A stretch of DNA of 64,000 bases, from positions 1-64,000 of the forward strand of contig NZ_VIWP01000009.1 in assembly GCF_007829835.1 (NCBI RefSeq), read 5' to 3'. Of the stretch, positions 52,132-61,717 are shown piece after piece (position 1 is the first letter of the stretch; each line of letters begins with the position of its first letter). Source of the stretch: Neorhizobium alkalisoli. Lineage in GTDB: Bacteria > Pseudomonadota > Alphaproteobacteria > Rhizobiales > Rhizobiaceae. The position numbers were made by a program, and so were the translations under genes. The notes under the pieces are model-generated. The model saw only the letters and a list, made by a program, of their open reading frames with translations, was not told the origin of the DNA and ran no database searches.

Positions 52132-55023
52132 ATGAATACCGCACATTTTTCAGCTACCCCAGAATACGCGGCGCGGCCGCCGACCTACAGTTTTGGCCCT
52201 TTCGTTCTGTCAGTCGCCGAAAGACAGCTACTGATGCGGGGAGAGCCCGTTCGGCTGGGTGGGCGGGCGCTGGATATTCTCTTGGCGCTATGCGCCAGGG
52301 CGGGTTCGATTGTCTCAAAAGATGAGCTCCTGTTCGAGGTATGGGCAGGCCAGACCGTCGACGAAGGCAGTCTACGCGTTCATATCTCTGAACTCAGGAA
52401 AGTCCTTTCCGAGGCCGGGGAAGGAGGACGCTATGTGATTAACGTGCCTGGGAAGGGCTATGTGTTTGTAGCCGATCTCGGAGCATCGCAAATACCGGAG
52501 ACGCATGTCGGTTCGGCGCGCCGAAATCACCCGAGTGACGCGTCAAGCCATTTCGCAAGACCCCCTGCCTTGCTGGTCAACCCACTGGGCCGGGCCGAGG
52601 AGATCGAGAGAATCGTCCGGGAGCTTCGTTCCACACATCTTGTAAGTATCGTCGGTACGGGAGGGGTTGGAAAGACAACGGTAGCGCTGGCGATCGCGGA
52701 GACGGTTCGGGATGAGTTTGAGGATTACACCGCGTTCGTCGATCTTAGTCAGGTGACCGACAGCGGGCACGTGCACGCGGCCTTCGCAGCTTCACTCGGA
52801 TTGCCCGTGCGGGAGGAGCAGGAACTCGAAGCGATTGCAAAGGTTCTTCAGGGAAAGCGCGCCCTGCTGCTGGTCGATAACTGTGAACACGTGGTGCAGG
52901 AAGTTGCCGGGGTGGTCCAGCGAATCCGCGCGTCCGCTCCGGAAGTCTTCATCCTCACCACGACTCGTGAGCCGCTGCATGTATCGGGCGAGCGCATCTG
53001 CAGGCTTCCTGCGCTCGCGATACCTCCGGAAAAACCCTCGAGCCTGACCGAGGTCGGCCAATTCGCATCGGCTCAGCTGTTCATCGAGCGGGCATGCGCC
53101 ATCGACAGCGACTTCGAGCCATCTGAAGAAAATGCCCTAACCATCGCCAACATCTGCCGCAGCCTCGATGGACTTCCGCTTGCGATCGAGTTCGCGGCCA
53201 GCCGGGTCGCTGCTCTCGGGACGGATTCGACGGCTGCTTACTTCAGTCGGCTGGACGTGCTGAACAAAGGAAAGCGGACGGCTATGCCCCGTCACCAGAC
53301 GCTTCGGCGAACGCTCGACTGGAGCTATGATCTGCTCTCGGATTCAGAGCGCGATATCCTGTGCCGACTCGGCGTCTTCTCGGGCTCTTTTTCGCTTGAA
53401 GCGGCCCAGAGCGTCGTCGGCCTCTTCCCGCTATCGCCTATGGACGTGGCCGACCACATCGCCGACCTGGTTGATAAATCACTGGTTTCCCTCGACACCT
53501 CCTCCGACCGCATCCGTTTCAGGTTGCTGAACACTACGAGGGACTACGTCGCTGAAAGGGTGCAAAGCGCCGATGATCTGAATGGGCGGAGGCGACTGCA
53601 CGCGCAGTTCTTCCTTGGGGAATTGCTCGGGCATCAGCAAAAAGAGCCGGAAAACAGCCTCGTCTCCCTTCGCGGCGACGTCGAAAACGTGCGCTCGGCA
53701 CTGGCTTGGGCCTATTCCCAGGACGGCGACCGAGACATCGCGATCCGGCTAACCTTGGCGGCCGGGCCCCTTTTCTGGGATTTGGCGCTCCTCGCGGAAG
53801 GCGCGCGTTGGGCGGCCACCGCGCTAGGGCAGCTGCCGGGAAACCGCGAGGGTACGGTGGACGAGTTGGAGCTTCGCCTGAATTCGTCGCTATCGCTCCT
53901 CTTCATTCCGGGAAATCTCTCCGATGTATCCGGCGAGATCGGCAGGGCGCTGGAGCTTGCTCGGTCACTCGGCAAGACGGACATCGAAGAGCGCGTGATG
54001 TCAGGGCACTTCGCGTTTCATCTTCGCAGCGGCAACGTTCCCGGCATGACAGCCATCGGGCAAGCCTCCATCGAACTGGCGAACAGGCGCGGTCTGACGT
54101 TTAATGGCGCATCGGACAGTATGACGGGCACTGCGTTTGCGTTTGAAGGAAACATCGATGCCGCCATTCCGCTAGCGGAAAGGGCGCTCGCGACAATTCC
54201 GCGCGAACGATCCATTAAGAACCTGAGAACGGGTGTCGACCAGCGGCTCTGGTCGGCAAACGTCCTAGCCCAGCTTCTCTGGATGAAAGGCGAATTCAGC
54301 CGCTCGAAGAGTGTCATCGCCGATACCGTGGCAGAAGCCCGGTCTACCGGGCATGCCGCCCTGGAATCGATAGCTCTGGTTTGGATGGTTCCTGTGATGT
54401 TCTGGGCGGACGACATTGTGTCAGCGGAGTGTTACGTCGAGCGGCTTTCGGAGTCCGCGATACGCAGCGGAATAGTGCCGTTCCGTTGGGCTGCGGAGGC
54501 TAACCGGGGAATTCTGCACGTGCGTCAGGGCCGCTTGCAAGATGGATTGGACGCACTCGATGGTGCCATAGCGGAGCTGCGACGCCTGAGGAGCGGGATG
54601 CTCGAGCTTGTTTACACCGGCTATCTTGCAGACGCATACGCCGAAGCGCGGGACTTCGGCAACGCCTCCAGTGCTGTGGATAGGGCGCTCGCACTGACCC
54701 GACTAACAGGATGTGGCATCTACACAGGCGAATTCCTCAGAAAGAAGGCGGTTTTCGCGTGGCGTCTCACCGGACGGATGGACGATCTGCTGTCCGGTCT
54801 CGGGGATGCCCTTCGCGTTTCGAGATTGCAAGGGAACCGCCTGTTGGAAATGCGTATTCTGTCGGACATCGTGTCTAGCGAGGGTGTGCCGATCGAATTG
54901 ATGGAGTCTTCCCTAAGCTCGATGGGGGAAGTCTACGCAACGCTTGAACAACGTGACGACATACCCGACATGGCTCGTGCCAGGTCGCTCCTATTCGCGC
55001 GCCGCGGTTGCGGCACGGCTTAG
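52132..55023 (+). CDS. Winged-helix/STAND ATPase regulator with TPR-like sensor region
   Basis: The 963-residue protein has an OmpR-type winged helix (residues about 18-115, ending GKGYVFVADL), and an NB-ARC-type ATPase with P-loop at 175-182 (GTGGVGKTT), Walker B LLLVDNCEHV, ILTTTREPLH, GLPLAIEFAASRV and MPRHQTLRRTLDWSYDLL. A long helical repeat region follows to the end. It is the most divergent of the four paralogues and its P-loop has the canonical KTT. A short N-terminal extension precedes the winged helix. The PAS kinase gene lies 309 bases downstream and the inverted-repeat unit about 260 bases upstream. Confidence 0.88.
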   Translation: MNTAHFSATPEYAARPPTYSFGPFVLSVAERQLLMRGEPVRLGGRALDILLALCARAGSIVSKDELLFEVWAGQTVDEGSLRVHISELRKVLSEAGEGGRYVINVPGKGYVFVADLGASQIPETHVGSARRNHPSDASSHFARPPALLVNPLGRAEEIERIVRELRSTHLVSIVGTGGVGKTTVALAIAETVRDEFEDYTAFVDLSQVTDSGHVHAAFAASLGLPVREEQELEAIAKVLQGKRALLLVDNCEHVVQEVAGVVQRIRASAPEVFILTTTREPLHVSGERICRLPALAIPPEKPSSLTEVGQFASAQLFIERACAIDSDFEPSEENALTIANICRSLDGLPLAIEFAASRVAALGTDSTAAYFSRLDVLNKGKRTAMPRHQTLRRTLDWSYDLLSDSERDILCRLGVFSGSFSLEAAQSVVGLFPLSPMDVADHIADLVDKSLVSLDTSSDRIRFRLLNTTRDYVAERVQSADDLNGRRRLHAQFFLGELLGHQQKEPENSLVSLRGDVENVRSALAWAYSQDGDRDIAIRLTLAAGPLFWDLALLAEGARWAATALGQLPGNREGTVDELELRLNSSLSLLFIPGNLSDVSGEIGRALELARSLGKTDIEERVMSGHFAFHLRSGNVPGMTAIGQASIELANRRGLTFNGASDSMTGTAFAFEGNIDAAIPLAERALATIPRERSIKNLRTGVDQRLWSANVLAQLLWMKGEFSRSKSVIADTVAEARSTGHAALESIALVWMVPVMFWADDIVSAECYVERLSESAIRSGIVPFRWAAEANRGILHVRQGRLQDGLDALDGAIAELRRLRSGMLELVYTGYLADAYAEARDFGNASSAVDRALALTRLTGCGIYTGEFLRKKAVFAWRLTGRMDDLLSGLGDALRVSRLQGNRLLEMRILSDIVSSEGVPIELMESSLSSMGEVYATLEQRDDIPDMARARSLLFARRGCGTA

Positions 55024-55332
55024 GCGACATCCAAGTGATGACCTACCACAATGGATAGGTATCGATCCCTCAAATATCGGTGTTAGCTCACAGTCCGAAT
55101 GAAACCTTGGGTAGGGAGCCTGCGAGGTTGGCGGAGGAGGCGATGTTGCGCGGGAGCTTGGGCGCTGCGTTTTGTAAGCCACTGAGATCTGGCCGGTAGA
55201 TAAGCTCGGCTCAGCGCTCGATGAGCAACATACCTGGAAATCTCGACAATCCTGCGCCACCCCTCCGAGGAAATCGCAAGCATGCCTTGAAGCGATGTCT
55301 CGGCTTCAGTTGCTGGAGTTTACAAAGAAGCG
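55024..55332. other. 309-base gap, nothing recognised
   Basis: Between the STAND gene and the PAS kinase on the same strand. It contains only weak symmetry near 55040-55060 and no coding signal. The promoter of the kinase should lie here. Confidence 0.45.
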
Positions 55333-57285
55333 ATGGCGTTCACCCGCAAAATTCTCGTCGAGAGCCGTCGCTTGCGGGAGCCGGACGGGATCGTTTCACC
55401 CATTCTTCGCCTGACCGCTCTGCGTGATCCGTCGCGTGTCTCGCGGTCACTCGCCATAACTACCTGGATCCTGGCCTTTCTGTCGCTGATGATTCATGGT
55501 GACGCGTTGACGACCGCCCTCACCTACCGCTGGAGCGAACCGTACAATCTTGCGGCTCTTGCGGGCATCGCGATTGGCTTGTTGGCGATCGCCTTTCTTC
55601 GCGTTCGTAAGCGTGTTCCGCCGGTACCAAACCATGGATCCGCCGACAGTCGTCAGGAACTCGCGGACGCCCTACCGCACGTGCTCTGGGGCACCGGTGC
55701 TGATGGGCGGTGCGAGTTTCTCAACGAACGATACACCGAGACATTCGGCATCCCCCGTCTCACGGCGATCGGCGACCAAAGCTGGGCTGACCCGATCCAC
55801 CCGGATGACCGCCCGAAGATGTATCAGGCGTGGCGTGCCGCCGTCGACAACGGTAGCTCGAACTACTCGGCCCATGCGCGTGTGCGTATGAACGATGGTT
55901 CGTATCGATGGATGGAATCGCAAGGCCGATCTGTGAGATCGGCCGAATCCGGAGAAGTGGTGAGATGGTTCGGGAGCCTGATCGACGTACAGCGCCAGGT
56001 AGAAGATCGCGAGACGATTTCGAGGTTACAGTTCGACTTGCAAACCATTACCGACGAATGCGAGAAGTCTCTCTCGCAGGTAGACGAGCGCCTGAACGCC
56101 GTCTTTGAGCCGCGGGAAATAATCTGGGTCGAATACGATATCAAGTCCGCGCAGCTGTTATCCGACACCCTGAGAGAGAAAGGTGTGGTCGATGTTCCCG
56201 CCTATCTCGCGACGAACCGTTCACTGGCTGACGAGACCAGGCGGGCGGTGCGGGCCTACCGTGCCAGCGAGCATGCATCCAGAGCGCTCGGTTATCCGAA
56301 TACTGCCGACATGATCACCGCGGGGGCGAGTGCCGACGGCCTTGGCAATCTCGATGTGGAAACTGCTGTCCTCGTCGCCCTGCTCAATCGTGCGAAGGCG
56401 ACATGCGGAATTGCGGAATTCGTTGATACCCGTGGAGAGAGACGGGCAGTCCCCTTCTCGCTCTGGATCACCGAAGACGGTGTCGCCAGAGCGTCGTTCT
56501 TCGATACCAGAGACGACGGCCAGCGAGCGGAGAGAAATGGTGCTGCGCGACAGCAGCTTGCGCGGGCGAACAGGATTGCCTGCGCGACTGCGCTTTCCAC
56601 CTCCCTCGTTCATGAAATGAGCCAACCCCTCACCGCGATCTCGCTCGATCTGGCGACCGCTAGTAGGCTTGTCGCAATGGGACCCGGCGGCGCGGAAGCG
56701 GTCGGGAAACTAATGGATAGGCTTCGCTGGAACACCCAGCGTCTGACGGAAATAGGAACAAAGACCCGGGAAAGTCTCCGGCCCAACCGTCATAGCCAGC
56801 AGGCTGTTGATATCCTGGCGCTCACCAGGCGTTCACTCGATCTTGTTCTTGATCCACTCGGCCTGAAACATACCGCTGTAGAAATATCTGCGGATAGCGA
56901 TCTCCCGCTCATCGAAGCGGACCCTGTTGCGTTGCAGCAGGTTATTTGCGCCCTTCTCCTGAATGCGTTCGAAGCGGGGAGCTCTCTGGACCGGCCGCCG
57001 GTCGTCTCTATAGCAATCTGTCGTCCGCCATTTGCGACGGATTTGAGGATTTCGATATCGGATCGCGGCCCCGGGATAAGCGAAGAGCACCTGGCGCTCG
57101 TCTTTGATCCCTTTTTCTCTACAAAACCCGATAGGTTGGGTTTCGGCCTGACGGTATGTCAAAGCGTAGTCGAAAGCTTCGGCGGAACGCTTAGCATAAA
57201 GAACAGAAGCAGCGGAGGAGCGGTCGCGGAATTTTCGATACCGCTGATCGATGGTGCGGCTCTCAAGGCTTCTCCGCGAAGTTGA
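55333..57285 (+). CDS. Membrane-bound PAS sensor histidine kinase
   Basis: The 650-residue kinase has two membrane helices (ITTWILAFLSLMIHGDALTT and YNLAALAGIAIGLLAIAFL), one PAS/PAC domain (about 110-225, HPDD and YRWMES), a divergent PAS-like module (about 255-370, VEYDIKSAQLLSDTLREKGV), HisKA with H427 in SLVHEMSQPLTAI, and an ATPase domain with QVICALLLNAFEA, SDRGPGISEEH and LGFGLTVCQS. It shares the divergent module and plan with the kinase at 32087. A receiver gene lies convergent 31 bases after its stop and is a likely partner. The histidine block has MSQP where NQP is usual. Confidence 0.9.
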   Translation: MAFTRKILVESRRLREPDGIVSPILRLTALRDPSRVSRSLAITTWILAFLSLMIHGDALTTALTYRWSEPYNLAALAGIAIGLLAIAFLRVRKRVPPVPNHGSADSRQELADALPHVLWGTGADGRCEFLNERYTETFGIPRLTAIGDQSWADPIHPDDRPKMYQAWRAAVDNGSSNYSAHARVRMNDGSYRWMESQGRSVRSAESGEVVRWFGSLIDVQRQVEDRETISRLQFDLQTITDECEKSLSQVDERLNAVFEPREIIWVEYDIKSAQLLSDTLREKGVVDVPAYLATNRSLADETRRAVRAYRASEHASRALGYPNTADMITAGASADGLGNLDVETAVLVALLNRAKATCGIAEFVDTRGERRAVPFSLWITEDGVARASFFDTRDDGQRAERNGAARQQLARANRIACATALSTSLVHEMSQPLTAISLDLATASRLVAMGPGGAEAVGKLMDRLRWNTQRLTEIGTKTRESLRPNRHSQQAVDILALTRRSLDLVLDPLGLKHTAVEISADSDLPLIEADPVALQQVICALLLNAFEAGSSLDRPPVVSIAICRPPFATDLRISISDRGPGISEEHLALVFDPFFSTKPDRLGFGLTVCQSVVESFGGTLSIKNRSSGGAVAEFSIPLIDGAALKASPRS

Positions 57286-57316
57286 CACGGCGGTCACCTG
57301 AAAGGGGACGCTCGCC

Positions 57317-57691
57317 TCAGTCGATTTCGTAACCTGCAACGCGCATGACGCCGGCGATTATGTCGTCGATGTCGCTTCCCTTGCTGAAAAACGCCGCGGC
57401 TCCGGCCTCCATAGCCTTTGCTTTGGTGATGTCGTCATCCTGCGATGTGATGAATACGGTCTTGAACGCCACATCCATTTCGCGCAGCAATGTCTGAAGC
57501 TCCAAGCCGCTCATCCCCGGCAATCTCTGGTCCAGGATTAGGCAGGCTACCCTATGATCAGATACGTGTTCCAGGAACTCTTCCGCGGTCGGGAAAACGA
57601 CGGTCTCACAGTCGTATGCACTGAAAAGATCCGCGTAGGCCCGCCGCACGGCAAGGTCATCTTCGACAATTGCGATTGGAAGTCGGGACAG
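57317..57691 (-). CDS. Stand-alone receiver with no conventional start codon
   Basis: The complete receiver reads LSRLPIAIVEDDLAVRRAYA, with phospho-acceptor in CLILDQRLPGMSG, T in VFITSQDDD and K in FFSKGSD (the usual Pro after Lys is Gly). No ATG, GTG or TTG lies in frame before the acidic pocket: a TGA closes the frame at about position 57706. The first standard start, GTG after LA, would delete that pocket. I placed the start at the CTG at 57691, giving 124 residues, the same length as its relative at 18505-18879. GAGG lies about ten bases upstream. Probably the partner of the convergent PAS kinase. Confidence 0.65.
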   Translation of the reverse strand: MSRLPIAIVEDDLAVRRAYADLFSAYDCETVVFPTAEEFLEHVSDHRVACLILDQRLPGMSGLELQTLLREMDVAFKTVFITSQDDDITKAKAMEAGAAAFFSKGSDIDDIIAGVMRVAGYEID

Positions 57692-57743
57692 TTTTCTTAA
57701 TCCTCAGAGTGGAGCCGGTGAGGCTGCATACAGGTCTAAGTGC

Positions 57744-60700
57744 CTAACGTACATGGTGTGCGACCAGCTTGCGAGATATGGACTGGAGGCGGCTTTCCGT
57801 CGTGTTCATTTTCAGGGTCACCTTTGTGCCTTGGCCTTCCTGGCTGAATATCGAGACTTGAGCGTCGAGGTTCGACGCGCGCTCCATAATCCCCGCGATG
57901 CCATAGTGGCCTGAGTAATCCTGTTGATCCGATCTGGGGGGCATCCCCTTCCCGTTATCGCTGACGACGATTTCCATCCGCGCACCGTCGAAGCTGAAGA
58001 GGCATTCGATATTCTTGGCCCCTGAATGAAAGTATGCGTTTCTCAAGGCCTCGCGGCAGATTTGACGAAGCTCGTCGCGCACCTCGACCGGAAGACGCGG
58101 CTGTTTGCCAACCGCTTTCAATGAGAACAACGAATGCGATCCATCCGGCTGAAGGGTCGAAAGTTCGGCCGCATCGTTTTCGACTAACGTCAAGATGTCT
58201 GCCGTCGCCTTGGCGGGATCGCGGAGGGATTGAATCGTGTCTCGTCCCTCGACTATCGCGTCATCACTCTTGAGGAGAATGACGTTGAGCATTTCAGAAG
58301 CCTTCGCCGGTTCGCCGGGGAGCAGGTTCCTCACTGCTTCGAGGCGATAGATCAAGCCTTGGAAGCTCTGTAGGAGTGTGTCGTGAAGATCGCGGGCGAC
58401 GCGAGTCCTTTCGCCAAGCCGTTCCTCTAGGCGCGCGTTGTAGACCATCTCTATCTGCATCATCCGCGCCTTGTAGGCGGCGATGATCGCAGCAATCGAC
58501 ATCAGGCAGACCAAGGCGATGAACCACCAGGTACTCCACCACGGCGGAGAGACCTGGATGGCCAGCGAGCCGGATCCTCCCCATCCACCCCTTTCCGTAG
58601 CCGCCTCCACCACAAGTGTGAAAGTCCCTGTCGGAAGTGTCGCAAAGTTGATTGTCCGCAACGCCGCCGGCAGGAGATGCCAATCGGTCTCGATTGGGGC
58701 TATCCGATACCTGTATCGTACGGCCGCCGGGTTGGAGAAGTCGAATGCCGAGAAGGATACCGCGAAATTCTGATCGTAGCGAATTTGATACGCGACGTCG
58801 GCATTTTTAAGGGGATAGAGGACCGGTTTGTCTTCTATTCTGACGTCCGTGAACAATACCTTGGCCAACGGCTCTGCTGAGCGGATTTTCGACGGGTCGA
58901 CAACCGCGGCACCTGGGAAACCCGCGAAATACATGCGGCCGTTTCGGCCGCTACTACAGGCATGCCATCCACCCATGTCGTTGCCCGGCAGCCCGTCCGC
59001 GCTTGTAAAATTCTGGAACTCCCCAGTGGCTGGGTCCATCTTGGAAACGCCGCGGTTTGTGCTGATCCAGAGATTCCCGTCGGCATCCTGTCGCGTGCAG
59101 CTCACGGCATTTCCGGCGAGGCCGTCCTTTTCGAAATAAGCCCTGAACGCTCGGGTGGCCGGGTCGAACACGTTTAGGCCGTTGTGCGTGGCGATCCAAA
59201 GGTGGCCGTCCCGCGCGCGAAAGACATTGTTGGTAGTGTTGTTGCTTATGGTTGTCGGATCGGAAGGGTCGTGACGAAATTCCTCGAACTCCTCCGTAGC
59301 TTTCGAAAACTTCACGAGCCCAACCCTGGAGCCGATCCACAGATTGTCCTGATCGTCCTCGTCGATCGAGAAAAGCTCCTTGTTCAGAGAGGTGTCGGCT
59401 CTGAATGTTTTGAAGGTCTGTGTCCTCGTGTCCAACCTGTTGAGACCGTTCCAAGTTGCGAGCCATAGGATCCGCTGCCTATCCAGGAAGACCCGGGTCA
59501 CTACATCACTGCTGATCCAGTCACGCCGTCCGCGTTCATATCTGAACGTCTGCGTTTTGCCTGTCTCCGGATCGAAGGAAATCAGACCTGTTCCGATGGT
59601 GCCGATCCAAAGGGTTCCGTTATCGTCCTCCACCATCGAAAGGATTTCCACCGAAGCGCCGTTCTCCGCGAGGTCGAATATTCGCAGCTGCCCGGCCGGA
59701 TCGACGCGCGTCAGCGCGCCACCGGTCCCCATCCAGACATTGCCCTTTCGATCTTCTAGGATCGCGTTGACAAAGGTCTCGCCGAGCTTGTTGACGTGGC
59801 CGGAGTAAGGCCAGACCTTCTGGAACGGTAGGGGCTCGGGAGTAAAAACATTCGGTGGGCTGGCATGCAGCCCCGTCCAAATATTGCCCTGGCGGTCGTC
59901 GAAGATTTCGATGACCCTGTTTTCCGACAGGCTTTGCGGGTCCGTGGGATCATTTACGTACTGGTCGAAAGTGAAATCGGCTCGGTTGAACCGCAACAGG
60001 CCAGCGCCCATGCTGACAAGCCAGAGATCCCCGTTGCGTGTTTCTATCATCTTGTAGACGCCGGACATAAGACCGTCGGCGGTGTTGCTGAAAGATATCT
60101 TCCTGACCGTGTTTTGAGCGCGATCGTAGAGCGCGAGCCCGCTGCCCGATCCCCAGAGAATCCAGAAAAGCCCTTTGGAATCCTCGAAAAACTGGAACTC
60201 TCGTGCTTCGATTCGCAGCGGAATGCGGCGGTTCACCTTTCCGGTGTCTGGATCAAATGCCTCGAGCCCGTTCCCGGTAGCCACCCAGAAGACGCCCTCG
60301 CGGTCGGTGGCGGTCGATTTTATGTCGTCGGTACTCAAGCCGTCATCCCGGCCTGGTACCTGCCCGAACCGCTTTACGCTACCCGTTGCGGGTTCGAGCC
60401 GGTATAGACCTTGCGAGGTTGCGAGCCATAGAAAGCCGTGGCGGTCCTGGCTGATCTGCAAGACCGTCGGCGTCGATCCATCAAGTACAAAGTGCTTGAA
60501 TTTCCCGGTCTTTCGGTCAAAGGCGTCGAGAAGTTGATCTGTTCCGATCCAGATCGTTCCGTCGCGGTCTTTGAACGTTGAATAGATGTAGACCCCGCTT
60601 AGGCTGCCCGGGTCGTCACGGTCGTGTTTGAAAACCTGAAAGGTATACCCGTCGAACCTATTGATCCCGTGCTGTGCGCCGAGCCACATATAACCGTCGT

Positions 60701-60995
60701 CATCCTGAATGATCTGGCCCACCCGGGTCTGGGAGAGCCCCTGGGACAATGACAGCTTGGTGAACTGGATATCGCTTTTCGGCACGAGCCGGCTGATGAT
60801 CGGCTCTGAGAGGACTGTCGCAGTCGGAACAGGTTCTTCTGCACGCGCGTGGTTCGCAGGGGCCGCAAGTATCAACAGCTGTATCGCTATCGCCCAGAAC
60901 AGATTCCGCGGCGAAACCCTCCATGTAAGATAAGTGGTCAACACTCGCCCCCGCGAAGTACAAAAAACGACGTCGTGGATTATCTCCAATGCCAT
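57744..60995 (-). CDS. Two-component propeller sensor histidine kinase (Reg_prop, Y_Y_Y, HisKA_3)
   Basis: The protein is about 1083 residues. After a signal-like segment (NLFWAIAIQLLILAAPANHA) a periplasmic sensor made of roughly fourteen short propeller repeats follows (DDDGYMWLGAQHGINRFDGY, DRDGTIWIGT, EDRKGNVWMGT and others). A Y_Y_Y domain (FSAFDFSNPAAVRYRYRIAP) and one membrane helix come next (WWFIALVCLMSIAAIIAAY), then HisKA_3 with DLHDTLLQSFQGL and a HATPase with ICREALRNAYFHSGA and DNGKGMP. ATG at 60995 has a modest ribosome-binding site; GTG or TTG near 60944 would shorten the leader, and a frame to 61229 adds unlikely residues. The NarL-type regulator at 50886 is the best partner in view. 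Confidence 0.88.
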   Translation of the reverse strand: MALEIIHDVVFCTSRGRVLTTYLTWRVSPRNLFWAIAIQLLILAAPANHARAEEPVPTATVLSEPIISRLVPKSDIQFTKLSLSQGLSQTRVGQIIQDDDGYMWLGAQHGINRFDGYTFQVFKHDRDDPGSLSGVYIYSTFKDRDGTIWIGTDQLLDAFDRKTGKFKHFVLDGSTPTVLQISQDRHGFLWLATSQGLYRLEPATGSVKRFGQVPGRDDGLSTDDIKSTATDREGVFWVATGNGLEAFDPDTGKVNRRIPLRIEAREFQFFEDSKGLFWILWGSGSGLALYDRAQNTVRKISFSNTADGLMSGVYKMIETRNGDLWLVSMGAGLLRFNRADFTFDQYVNDPTDPQSLSENRVIEIFDDRQGNIWTGLHASPPNVFTPEPLPFQKVWPYSGHVNKLGETFVNAILEDRKGNVWMGTGGALTRVDPAGQLRIFDLAENGASVEILSMVEDDNGTLWIGTIGTGLISFDPETGKTQTFRYERGRRDWISSDVVTRVFLDRQRILWLATWNGLNRLDTRTQTFKTFRADTSLNKELFSIDEDDQDNLWIGSRVGLVKFSKATEEFEEFRHDPSDPTTISNNTTNNVFRARDGHLWIATHNGLNVFDPATRAFRAYFEKDGLAGNAVSCTRQDADGNLWISTNRGVSKMDPATGEFQNFTSADGLPGNDMGGWHACSSGRNGRMYFAGFPGAAVVDPSKIRSAEPLAKVLFTDVRIEDKPVLYPLKNADVAYQIRYDQNFAVSFSAFDFSNPAAVRYRYRIAPIETDWHLLPAALRTINFATLPTGTFTLVVEAATERGGWGGSGSLAIQVSPPWWSTWWFIALVCLMSIAAIIAAYKARMMQIEMVYNARLEERLGERTRVARDLHDTLLQSFQGLIYRLEAVRNLLPGEPAKASEMLNVILLKSDDAIVEGRDTIQSLRDPAKATADILTLVENDAAELSTLQPDGSHSLFSLKAVGKQPRLPVEVRDELRQICREALRNAYFHSGAKNIECLFSFDGARMEIVVSDNGKGMPPRSDQQDYSGHYGIAGIMERASNLDAQVSIFSQEGQGTKVTLKMNTTESRLQSISRKLVAHHVR

Positions 60996-61140
60996 GGATT
61001 CCACAAGCTGTAGGCAATATTCCGCTATCGATCTCTCCGACTTTGCTGGGCGAGCAGCCATTTGTCCGACGGGCGAGTTCAAGGCATTGCATCGTCCGGC
61101 CGGCCGCGGGCTCACGGCAGACACCCTCACCTTTGGATGA

Positions 61141-61159
61141 CACCCCTCTTTCGAGGGTG
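61141..61159. promoter_or_regulatory. Recurrent stem-loop cacccctctttcgagggtg
   Basis: This 19-base stem-loop (arms with one bulged C, loop tttc) differs by one base from the right end of the unit at 51742-51871. It lies about 145 bases upstream of the propeller-kinase start and about 95 bases upstream of the small gene at 61254, in the divergent promoter gap. A shared regulatory site or a mobile repeat end are both possible. Confidence 0.4.
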
Positions 61160-61253
61160 TGCGGACGGGTCGCTTTGGGACATTGTCCTCTGTAGTTCGG
61201 GATACAGGATGTAGATCACAATCGGGCAACGCATCTTCAGGGGGCAGGCGTAG

Positions 61254-61544
61254 ATGACGAATTTGAACGCGACTTCAGATGCTCACGCCGGTACTGGCAG
61301 CGACCACGCTTCCGACGGGTGCTCCTCGGAACTCCGGCCATACCAAAAGGCCGCATCGCCCACGGAGCTCGCCGAACTACTCTACCTGCTGAAACTGGGC
61401 GTTAAGACCAATTTACGCTGGATTGGTAGAGAGCGGCCGGATATCGACGCGGCCCGTAAAACCTCGGCGCGATTGTGCGTCTATGTCGACCGCCTTGAAT
61501 CTTTGATCGCATCGACCAACCCAAATTGTTCCGAGCGCCTCTAG
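61254..61544 (+). CDS. Small protein of unknown function
   Basis: The 96-residue protein has a hydrophilic N-terminus and a helical C-terminal part (TELAELLYLLKLGVKTNLRW, then TSARLCVYVDRLESL). No known family recognised. GGGGGCAGGCG precedes the ATG, a reasonable ribosome-binding site. It lies between the propeller kinase (divergent) and the fourth STAND regulator (same strand, 173 bases downstream). Its amphipathic helices would suit a small partner or inhibitor of a regulator, but that is speculation. Confidence 0.5.
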   Translation: MTNLNATSDAHAGTGSDHASDGCSSELRPYQKAASPTELAELLYLLKLGVKTNLRWIGRERPDIDAARKTSARLCVYVDRLESLIASTNPNCSERL

Positions 61545-61717
61545 GTTGGAGGTGGAAGCGGCCGAGCGCGAGGCCACGTGCTGTCCCGGACTTGGTCGTG
61601 AAGATTTCCAGTAACACATGCGTGCGAGCGACCAGATCCTCTCACCCGTTGCTTTGAGCGTCGACAGATGTGATATCCGTCATAGGAATGAATTCTGGCG
61701 GTATCTGCGGCTCAACG

